From NCBI GenBank assembly GCA_913009765.1, contig CAJVYT010000111.1, positions 1 through 11,425 of the forward strand: a DNA stretch of 11,425 nucleotides. Direction: 5' to 3'. The notes under the pieces are model-generated. The model was not told the origin of the DNA. It saw only the letters and a program-made list of their open reading frames with translations, and searched no databases. The position numbers and the translations under genes are program-made. This document shows positions 5,026 through 11,425 of the stretch, piece by piece. The DNA is from an uncultured candidate division Zixibacteria bacterium. Its GTDB lineage: Bacteria; Zixibacteria; MSB-5A5; GN15; FEB-12. The stretch's first letter is position 1, and each line of letters opens with the position of its first letter.

Positions 5026-6783
5026 TTGAGTAAGAAACATACAGAAAAAAAACAGTTTGAGACTGTCTTAAAATATTTCAAAAAATACAAACGGTATCTT
5101 ATTGGCGGTTTGATTTCAGTTGTTTTATCTAATTGTCTCATTTTAATCATGCCGTATATTTCAAAACTGATTTTTGATGCACTTAAAAATAATGAGCCGT
5201 CATCTGTTATTCTCAACTATGTACTTTTGTCAGTTGGGGCGGCTGTTTTGTCGGGGCTGTTTCGTTTTTTTATGAGACGAACTATCATTTGGATGTCACG
5301 CTATATTGAATATGATTTGCGAAACGAAATTTTCGGACACCTCATTCAAATGTCACCATCGTTTTATCATCAAACCCGTACCGGCGACCTTATGGCACGC
5401 ATGACCAACGACTTGGAAGCGGTCAGGCAAATGGTAGGTCCGGGTGTGATGTATATCTCTGACACAATTTTAAAATTAACTATATCATTTGCCTTTATGT
5501 TTTATCTCTCAACGTCCTTAACGCTTTATGCTATAATTCCGTTGGTTGTGCTTCCTTTGGCAGTTAATAAAATCGGTAATATGGTTCACAGCCGTTCAAT
5601 GAAAGTGCAGGAAAAATTCTCCGAACTGACATCAAATGCCCAAGAAAATTTAGCCGGTATTCGAGTTGTCAAAGCATACTGTCAGGAAGAAAATGAAGTT
5701 GCCCATTTTTCTACTCTTTCTAAAATGTATATTAAACTCAATATGTCACTTGCCAAACTGCAGGGAGTATTTGTTCCGACCATGCGGCTCTTTGCCTCGC
5801 TGTCATACTTAACTGTCTTTTATTTTGGAGGTCTGCAAGTTATCAAAGGAAATCTCAGTCTCGGTGATATTGTCGCATTTTTCGGATACCTTTCGATGAT
5901 TCTCTGGCCGGTTATTGCTATCGGATGGGTGACATCGCTTTACCAACGGGGAAAGGCTTCCCTTGAGAGAATTAACAAAATTCTGCATTCAAATTCTCCT
6001 GTGGCAGATACAGAGACTGCAACTTATGAACAACAGATGCTGGGGAAAATAGAATTTCGCAATCTCTCTTTTGCCTACAACGGGTCTAAGGTACTCAAAA
6101 ATATAAATCTGACAATTAACCCCGGGCAAATGGTTGGATTAGTAGGAAAAACAGGTTCGGGGAAAAGTACTATTGCCGCACTACTGACTAAACTATTTAA
6201 AGTGCAGACCGGGCAGCTTTTTATTGATGATGTTGATATTAATAATTGGAAGTTAGATTCTCTCAGACAGCAAATAGGTTTTGCAACACAAGAACCGTTT
6301 TTGTTCTCTGACACAGTCAGAGAAAATATTCGATACGGCAAGGCAGATGCGACCGAAATAGAAATTCAACTGGCATCAGACATCGCCGCACTAAAAAAAG
6401 ATATTCAAACATTTCAAGATGGGTTTGATACTGTTGTAGGAGAACGGGGAATTACTCTCTCAGGCGGACAGAAACAAAGAACTGCTATCGCACGGGCAAT
6501 TATCGGCAAACCGTCAATTCTTATTTTAGATGATGCCACTTCTGCGGTAGATACGGAAACAGAACATCAAATAAATGAAAAAATAACAACAGTGCTAAAC
6601 GGCAGAACATCTTTGATAATCTCACACCGAGTGTCATCAGTTAAAGATGCGGATATTATTCTGTATTTAGAAGACGGTGCTGTTGCTGAGCAGGGAACCC
6701 ACGAAGAACTGATTGCTAATAATGGTTATTATGCGGAATTGTATAAATCACAACTATTGGAAGAAGAATTAGAACAATTATGA
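5026..6783 (+). CDS. ABC exporter half-transporter, degenerate-Walker B subunit
   Basis: This is a 585-residue inner-membrane half-transporter of the type-IV exporter (multidrug/lipid) class, with six membrane segments at about 24-47, 60-82, 137-160, 162-182, 248-270 and 280-302, then a nucleotide-binding domain. Walker A is G374-KTGSGK-S381, the Q-loop is Q422, the signature LSGGQ is 478-482, Walker B is ILILDD with D502, and the switch His is H534. Position 503, the catalytic Glu in active exporters, is Asp. That marks the non-hydrolysing site of heterodimeric exporters such as TM287/TM288, BmrC/BmrD and MdlA/MdlB. The start is TTG at 5026, preceded by GTGAG (5016-5020); the next Met is residue 42, inside the first membrane helix. 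The stop overlaps the next start by four bases. The substrate cannot be told from sequence. Confidence 0.93.
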   Translation: MSKKHTEKKQFETVLKYFKKYKRYLIGGLISVVLSNCLILIMPYISKLIFDALKNNEPSSVILNYVLLSVGAAVLSGLFRFFMRRTIIWMSRYIEYDLRNEIFGHLIQMSPSFYHQTRTGDLMARMTNDLEAVRQMVGPGVMYISDTILKLTISFAFMFYLSTSLTLYAIIPLVVLPLAVNKIGNMVHSRSMKVQEKFSELTSNAQENLAGIRVVKAYCQEENEVAHFSTLSKMYIKLNMSLAKLQGVFVPTMRLFASLSYLTVFYFGGLQVIKGNLSLGDIVAFFGYLSMILWPVIAIGWVTSLYQRGKASLERINKILHSNSPVADTETATYEQQMLGKIEFRNLSFAYNGSKVLKNINLTINPGQMVGLVGKTGSGKSTIAALLTKLFKVQTGQLFIDDVDINNWKLDSLRQQIGFATQEPFLFSDTVRENIRYGKADATEIEIQLASDIAALKKDIQTFQDGFDTVVGERGITLSGGQKQRTAIARAIIGKPSILILDDATSAVDTETEHQINEKITTVLNGRTSLIISHRVSSVKDADIILYLEDGAVAEQGTHEELIANNGYYAELYKSQLLEEELEQL

Positions 6784-8579
6784 GTACCAAACAAATTCAT
6801 GATGAAGAAGTTCTCGGAAAAGCGTATGATGCCCGTCTGATGAAACGTCTGCTTGTTTATACCAAGCCGTATAAATGGGTTGTGTTGCTTGCTGTTTCTA
6901 TGCTTGTGTTGAATGCTCTTTTTCAAACAGCTCTTGCATTTATAACAAAAACAGGCATTGATGATTATATTTTAGCCGGAACCGCTGACCATTTTGATAT
7001 TTTAGCATTAAAATATCTCGGCATTATTTTTGGCCTCTTGATTGTTACATTTTTTCAAATTTATTCAACCATGTGGCTGGGACAAAAAGTACAGGATGAT
7101 ATCCGTATGGAACTGTTTGCCCACTTACAAAAACTTCATTTAGGATATTACGATAAAAATCCGGTCGGAAGATTACTGACACGGGTGACAAATGATATAA
7201 ATACTTTGAATGAACTTTTTTCTTCAGGGGTTGTAAATATTATCGGTGATATTTTAATGCTTGGGTTTTTTGTTTCGGCATTGCTGTATGTTAACTGGAG
7301 ACTGGCGTGTATCACCTTTATTTCGCTGCCTGTTTTATTAGTATCAACATTCTTTTTCCGAGGGAAAGCAAGAGATGCTTATAGGGTTGTTCGTCTCAAA
7401 CTAGCCCGCTTAAATGCTTATGTACAGGAACATCTTACCGGTATGACAATTGTGCAGCTGTTTACCAAAGAGAAGGATACTTTTGATAAATTTGATTCAA
7501 TTAATAAAGAACTTCGTACCGGACATTTTCGGTCGGTGTTGTACTATGCTGTTTTTTATCCTGCTGTGGAAATTATCGGTGCTGTTTCATTAGGACTGCT
7601 TTTTTATTATGGTGGAAAAATGATTGAAGTTAAAACTTTAAGCTTTGGTGATTTGGTTCTTTTTATATATTTGGTTGAAAGGTTCTTTCAGCCGATTCGA
7701 GACCTTTCTGAAAAATACAATGTCTTACAGGCATCAATGGCATCATCAGAAAGAATATTTAATCTCTTAGATTCACAGCCTGCAATAATTGATAAAGAAC
7801 AAACAAAAACACCTGAAAAATTTCAAGGAAAAATTGAATTTGAAAATGTCTGGTTTGCCTACAATGATGAACAATGGGTCATAAAAGATTTATCATTCAC
7901 CGTTGAACCGGGGGAAAAAGTAGCAATTGTCGGAGCAACAGGTGCCGGTAAAACATCGCTTATTTCGCTTTTGTATCGTTTTTATCCTTACCAAAAAGGA
8001 TCAATAAAAATAGACGGTATCGAAATAACCGATTATCCGATTGCCAAACTGCGGTCATATCTTGGACTTGTATTGCAGGATGTCTATATCTTTTCAGGTG
8101 ATTATGCCCGCAACGTACGACTGCGTGATGATTCTATTTCAGATGATGAGATTGTATCAGCAATTAAACGAGTCGGCTTTGACAGGTTTATGAAAGACGT
8201 CAAAAGCGGTTTGAAAACACCTGTAAAAGAAAGAGGAGCGACTCTCTCAACAGGACAAAAACAGCTTTTATCGTTTGCCAGAGCATTGGCATTTAATCCT
8301 GATATTCTGATTCTTGACGAGGCAACATCATCGGTTGATACCGAAACAGAAATACTTATTCAGAATGCTTTGTTAGAACTTTTAAAAGACAGAACCTCTA
8401 TTGTCATTGCACATAGACTATCTACAATTGAAAAAGCAGATAAAATTCTTGTCATGCATCATGGGGAACTGAGAGAAATCGGTACTCATGAATCTCTTTT
8501 AAAAGAAAAAGGAATTTATCAAACTTTGTATCAACTGCAGTACAAACGAACATCTCAAACGACTGCAAGTGCAAAGTAG
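6780..8579 (+). CDS. ABC exporter half-transporter, catalytic subunit
   Basis: This is the partner of the preceding gene, 599 residues. Membrane helices lie at about 32-56, 76-98, a pair within 142-190, and a pair within 258-308. Walker A is G385-ATGAGK-T392, the Q-loop is Q433, Walker B is ILILDE with D513 and the catalytic E514, and the switch His is H545. The signature is LSTGQ (489-493) instead of LSGGQ. In a heterodimer this Walker B faces the intact LSGGQ of the other subunit, giving one working ATP site. The altered signature faces the Asp-bearing Walker B of the partner, giving the degenerate site. The ATG overlaps the previous stop (ATGA at 6780-6783), so translation is probably coupled and the subunits made in equal amounts. 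Confidence 0.94.
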   Translation: MSTKQIHDEEVLGKAYDARLMKRLLVYTKPYKWVVLLAVSMLVLNALFQTALAFITKTGIDDYILAGTADHFDILALKYLGIIFGLLIVTFFQIYSTMWLGQKVQDDIRMELFAHLQKLHLGYYDKNPVGRLLTRVTNDINTLNELFSSGVVNIIGDILMLGFFVSALLYVNWRLACITFISLPVLLVSTFFFRGKARDAYRVVRLKLARLNAYVQEHLTGMTIVQLFTKEKDTFDKFDSINKELRTGHFRSVLYYAVFYPAVEIIGAVSLGLLFYYGGKMIEVKTLSFGDLVLFIYLVERFFQPIRDLSEKYNVLQASMASSERIFNLLDSQPAIIDKEQTKTPEKFQGKIEFENVWFAYNDEQWVIKDLSFTVEPGEKVAIVGATGAGKTSLISLLYRFYPYQKGSIKIDGIEITDYPIAKLRSYLGLVLQDVYIFSGDYARNVRLRDDSISDDEIVSAIKRVGFDRFMKDVKSGLKTPVKERGATLSTGQKQLLSFARALAFNPDILILDEATSSVDTETEILIQNALLELLKDRTSIVIAHRLSTIEKADKILVMHHGELREIGTHESLLKEKGIYQTLYQLQYKRTSQTTASAK

Positions 8580-8584
8580 GAGAG
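8578..8584 (+). promoter_or_regulatory. Ribosome binding site fixing the phosphatase start
   Basis: AGGAGAG overlaps the TAG stop of the upstream ABC gene and lies eight bases before the ATG at 8593. It rules out the longer in-frame GTG start at 8569, which would place this site inside the coding region. Confidence 0.8.
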
Positions 8585-8592
8585 AAAAAAAT

Positions 8593-9390
8593 ATGGTATT
8601 ACCAAAAAAAGAACTTCAGAAATATAAATTATTTGCTGAAAAAATATCTTTTGGTGCAGGTAAAATTTTGTCAGAAGGGTTTTTAAAAAATAAAAATATA
8701 CAATACAAAGGTCGTATAGACCCTGTTACAGAATTTGATTTAAAATCAGAAAAATATATTATTTCTCAAATTTGTGATGCGTATCCTGAACATTCAATTT
8801 TGTCAGAAGAGGGAAGTTCCATTGACAATAATTCTGATTACTGCTGGGTTATTGACCCTCTTGACGGTACCGTGAACTATGCCCACCGTTTTCCGATTTA
8901 TGCTGTGTCAATAGCACTGCAATACAAAAATAAATCTATAGTTGGAGTTGTCTATGCCCCTGAAACAGATGAACTCTTTTCGGCAACTCTCGGGCGGGGT
9001 GCATTTCTCAATAATAAAAGAATAAAAGTATCGCCCGAAAAACGTTTGGACCGCTCGCTTTTGGCAACCGGTTTTGCATATAATATTGCAACGGCTAAAA
9101 AAAATAATCTGGGTATGTTTGCCCGTATGATGAAACACGCACAGGCGGTCAGAAGACTCGGCTCGGCTGCTTTAGATATTTGCTGGGTGGCATCGGGACG
9201 ATTAGAAGGATTTTGGGAATATTATCTGCATCCGTGGGACACTGCCGCTGCTATTATTATCCTTTCAGAAGCAGGCGGAAAAGTAACCCAAATAGACAAT
9301 AATCCGTATTCCATTTTCAACAAAAGCATACTCGCTTCTAACCGATTGATACACAAAAGCATGAAAGACGTACTCATACGCAAAAAATAA
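8593..9390 (+). CDS. Inositol monophosphatase family phosphatase
   Basis: This is a 265-residue cytosolic Mg2+-dependent sugar-phosphate phosphatase of the IMPase superfamily, close to the usual length of SuhB-type enzymes. The metal and catalytic residues are all present: E72-E73-G in SEEG, D88-PLD91-GT93 within WVIDPLDGTVNYAHRFP, and D216 in HPWDTAAAIIILSEAGGKV. The NYAHRFPIYAVSIAL stretch favours inositol-1-phosphatase-like activity over the CysQ (PAP phosphatase) type, but fructose-1,6-bisphosphatase or histidinol-phosphatase activity is known in this fold and cannot be excluded. It starts 13 bases after the ABC pair with a strong Shine-Dalgarno site, so it is almost certainly on the same transcript. 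Whether it acts on anything linked to the transporter is unknown. Confidence 0.92.
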   Translation: MVLPKKELQKYKLFAEKISFGAGKILSEGFLKNKNIQYKGRIDPVTEFDLKSEKYIISQICDAYPEHSILSEEGSSIDNNSDYCWVIDPLDGTVNYAHRFPIYAVSIALQYKNKSIVGVVYAPETDELFSATLGRGAFLNNKRIKVSPEKRLDRSLLATGFAYNIATAKKNNLGMFARMMKHAQAVRRLGSAALDICWVASGRLEGFWEYYLHPWDTAAAIIILSEAGGKVTQIDNNPYSIFNKSILASNRLIHKSMKDVLIRKK

Positions 9391-9396
9391 TTATTA

Positions 9397-9424
9397 AATC
9401 TTTGTGTTTTTTAAGATTCTTTTT
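9397..9424 (+). terminator. Weak terminator after the ABC-phosphatase unit
   Basis: AATCTT (9397-9402) pairs with AAGATT (9413-9418) around a ten-base T-rich loop, followed by CTTTTT (9419-9424). The stem is short and AT-only except for one pair, so the call is weak. Its position six bases after the phosphatase stop fits an operon end. Confidence 0.3.
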
Positions 9425-9474
9425 ATATTTTTCAAGTATAACTTAACACACCCTTGTGAGGAATATTATTTATT

Positions 9475-10836
9475 GTGAAAAAATTTATAGCGTTACTATT
9501 GTTTGTTTCTTTCGTTTTTGTTTCCTGTTCTAATGACAGTTCAAATCCTGTTGTTAGCGTAGACAGTGAAGCACCTTCGGCTGTAACCGATTTGTCGGTT
9601 GGATTTACCTCCGGTAATTCTGCAACTCTGTTTCTCACTGCGACCGGTGATGATGGTATTTTTGGCAGAGCAAAAACGTATGAGGTTCGCTATGCAACTT
9701 CAATGATTGATTCAGCCAACTATGCACTTGCAACGCAGTTCCTACCGCCAAACCAGCCAAATGTCGGCACTGCTGATGATACTATTATAGTGACCGGACT
9801 TTTGCCGAACACAAAATATTACTTTGCGGTCAAACTTGCCGATGAAACCCCTAACTGGTCACCTATTTCAAATATTGATTCTGCTACTACTTTATTAAGC
9901 GGTAGTTGGACTGTATATCGTACCGATAATTCGGATTTGCCGTCAAACGAGGTTTTAGCAATTCAACTAGACGGAGTTGTTAAATATATATCTACTTTAG
10001 ATGGTGTTTCTACATATAACAATACAACTTGGAATTTAATTTACGATGCTCAAGAGATACGTATAGATACAACTATCATTGTCAGCGATACAACAATTGA
10101 CACAACATTTTTTGGAACAGTCAATTCTATCGCAATAGAATCATCATCCCAAATATGGTTTGGTACTAATAGCAATGGAGTGGCACTACTTGAGGGAGAT
10201 TCAACAGTTTTTTATAAATCAAATGACTCCGGTATTTCTATCCTTTCATTGACAGATATTCTTATCTCTGACAACAAATTATGGATAGGCACGCTCACCA
10301 GCGGTTTGTACTCTTTTGCTCTTGATGGTTCTAATGCTTGGCAGAAGTATGATGTCCCAATCACTCTTCACGGTTTAGGAAAAATAAACTGTATAGAAGC
10401 TACTGCAAATAATGAGATATGGACAGGACTCCAAGTATACGGTGCTTCTGTCTTAGGAAATTCAGTTTTTACCAATTATAGTTCAGACAATAATTTTACA
10501 AATCAAGGAGTATGGGACATCTCAGTCTCGGGAACTAAAACTCTTTTTGGAACCGATGCAGGTGCATTTCTTTTTGAAAATGATATTTGGACAAACTATA
10601 TGGCTGTCGATTCGGGACTGCCGGATAATGTTGTGACAGCAGTTGTCATAGATAATCAAGGAACATACTGGTTTGGGACCCGTTTTGGTCTTGCATCTTT
10701 TAACGGAACAGTATGGACAAATTATACAACCGTAAATAGCTATCTCCCTGATAATTTTATCAACACTTTACAGGTTGACATGTTTGGTAACCTGTGGATA
10801 GGAACTAAAAACGGATTAGCTCGCTTTTCAAATTAA
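9475..10836 (+). CDS. Lipoprotein with Fn3 domain and beta-propeller repeats
   Basis: This 453-residue protein has a lipoprotein signal ending FVSC, with the lipidated Cys at 18, so it is probably anchored on a membrane and exposed outside the cytoplasm. Residues about 30-141 form a fibronectin type III domain (PSAVTDLSV, YEVRYATS, VTGLLPNTKYYFAVKLAD). The rest is a propeller of the two-component-regulator (Reg_prop) repeat type: IWFGT at 227, LWIGT 269, IWTGL 315, LFGT 357, YWFGT 398 and LWIGT 440, plus a weaker unit near 170. The period is about 42 residues. Seven units would close one propeller. No kinase or DNA-binding part follows, so this is a stand-alone sensor-like or binding protein, not a hybrid regulator. 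The start is GTG at 9475 with GAGGAA at 9458-9463, and GTG is followed by the expected Lys-Lys. The ligand is unknown. Confidence 0.88.
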   Translation: MKKFIALLLFVSFVFVSCSNDSSNPVVSVDSEAPSAVTDLSVGFTSGNSATLFLTATGDDGIFGRAKTYEVRYATSMIDSANYALATQFLPPNQPNVGTADDTIIVTGLLPNTKYYFAVKLADETPNWSPISNIDSATTLLSGSWTVYRTDNSDLPSNEVLAIQLDGVVKYISTLDGVSTYNNTTWNLIYDAQEIRIDTTIIVSDTTIDTTFFGTVNSIAIESSSQIWFGTNSNGVALLEGDSTVFYKSNDSGISILSLTDILISDNKLWIGTLTSGLYSFALDGSNAWQKYDVPITLHGLGKINCIEATANNEIWTGLQVYGASVLGNSVFTNYSSDNNFTNQGVWDISVSGTKTLFGTDAGAFLFENDIWTNYMAVDSGLPDNVVTAVVIDNQGTYWFGTRFGLASFNGTVWTNYTTVNSYLPDNFINTLQVDMFGNLWIGTKNGLARFSN

Positions 10837-10863
10837 CATTGAATTTAAGGTAATAAGAATAAT

Positions 10864-11335
10864 ATGAAAAAGATACAACTCGTAAAATCAACCTCCGGCG
10901 TTCGGGGTGTTTTAGGCAACGGACTTGATATGCACATGCTGGCAGAATATGCCGCCGCTTTTGGTACTATACTCGGCAAGGGGAAAGTAGTAATCGGGCG
11001 TGACAGCCGTCCGTCAGGAGCTATTATCAATCCGCTTATAATTTCTGTTTTACAATCGGTCGGTCTTGATGTTATAGATATCGGTATTGTGCCGACCCCA
11101 ACAGTTGAAATTGCTGTTAAAAAACTAAAAGCTTCCGGAGGAATTTGTATCACCGCTTCACATAACCCCTCAGAATGGAATGCTTTAAAGTTTTTCAATA
11201 AAACCGGTGAGTTTATAACCCCTGCAGAATATAAAAAACTGAACACAATTTTTGAATCTAAAAAGTTTTCCTATCAACCGCATAATGCATTAGGTAAAAA
11301 ATCATCTCAAAACAATTGGATTGATGAGCATATCA
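10864..11335 (+). CDS. Phosphoglucomutase/phosphomannomutase, N-terminal part only
   Basis: This is an alpha-D-phosphohexomutase that moves phosphate between C1 and C6 of a hexose phosphate through a phosphoserine. About 157 genuine residues are present out of the usual 450 or so. Visible are STSGVRG (9-15), GRDSRPSG (45-52), PTPTVE, and the active-site loop TASHNP with the phosphorylated Ser at 99. The Mg2+-binding DxDxDR loop and the sugar and phosphate-binding loops would lie further on and are missing, so phosphoglucomutase, phosphomannomutase and GlmM cannot be told apart. The gene does not end naturally: from 11336 the DNA is sequencing adapter, and the apparent tail IGRASCRERV with its stop at 11368-11370 is artificial. 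The start is ATG with only a weak AAGG upstream, 27 bases after the lipoprotein stop. Confidence 0.93.
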
Positions 11336-11393
11336 AGATCGGAAGAGCGTCGTGTAGGGAAAGAGTGTAGATCTCGGTGGTCGCCGTATCATT
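11336..11393 (-). other. Illumina TruSeq universal adapter contamination
   Basis: The 58 bases are the reverse complement of the Illumina TruSeq universal (P5) adapter, beginning AGATCGGAAGAGCGTCGTGT and ending CGCCGTATCATT. The match is full length and recognised from general knowledge of the adapter sequence. This is not genomic DNA. It interrupts the phosphohexomutase gene in frame and adds a spurious C-terminal tail to its translation. Confidence 0.98.
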
Positions 11394-11425
11394 AAAAAAA
11401 AAAAAAAAAAAAAAAGAAGAAGTAA
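11394..11425. other. Poly-A read-through artefact after the adapter
   Basis: Twenty-two A residues (11394-11415) follow directly on the end of the adapter, then GAAGAAGTAA. A run of A is what an Illumina read reports after passing the end of the adapter on a short insert. The last ten bases are low-quality or random. None of this belongs to the organism. Confidence 0.92.

Noticed and set aside
8569..8592. Longer GTG start for the phosphatase
   Set aside because: The strong AGGAGAG site at 8578-8584 is correctly spaced for the ATG at 8593 and would otherwise be inside the gene.
10845..11246. 133-residue open frame on the - strand
   Set aside because: It is the shadow of the phosphohexomutase gene, whose + strand reading has clear family motifs.
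11336..11370. C-terminal residues IGRASCRERV and stop of the phosphohexomutase
   Set aside because: These are translated sequencing adapter, not genome.

Overview
This looks like a metagenome-assembled contig from an AT-rich bacterium. All nine supported protein genes lie on the + strand. A surface-type Fn3/propeller lipoprotein, a secreted protein with a GATase-like tail, weak or absent Shine-Dalgarno sites in front of several genes, and many short palindromic intergenic repeats fit the Bacteroidota/Chlorobiota/FCB-type candidate phyla. That placement is inference, and I cannot name the organism. Both contig ends look technical: the left end starts inside a repeat that recurs at 1236, and the right end is Illumina adapter plus poly-A.

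Layout. 1-292 holds two GC-rich hairpin repeats and a good sigma70-type promoter for etfB (293-1078), the electron transfer flavoprotein beta subunit. No etfA follows it. 1079-2153 has no credible gene but is packed with palindromes. These include a 139-bp element with 15-bp terminal inverted repeats and a 5-bp target duplication (a MITE) nested in an older palindromic repeat. A small cupin gene (2154-2516) is bracketed by two divergent direct-repeat copies (2041 and 2590).

2704-4929 encodes a 741-residue exported protein of unknown function. 5026-8579 encodes two overlapping ABC exporter half-transporters with complementary degenerate motifs, so probably an obligate heterodimer. An inositol-monophosphatase family enzyme follows 13 bp later with a strong ribosome binding site. 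9475-10836 encodes a lipoprotein with one Fn3 domain and about seven propeller repeats. 10864-11335 is the N-terminal part of a phosphoglucomutase/phosphomannomutase, cut off by the adapter.

The ABC pair and the phosphatase are the only clear co-transcribed unit. The other neighbours have no obvious shared pathway. I found no RNA gene, CRISPR, phage module or defence system. The most notable items are the nested MITE, the repeat pair around the cupin gene, the unassigned secreted protein, and the adapter artefact, which creates a false C-terminus.
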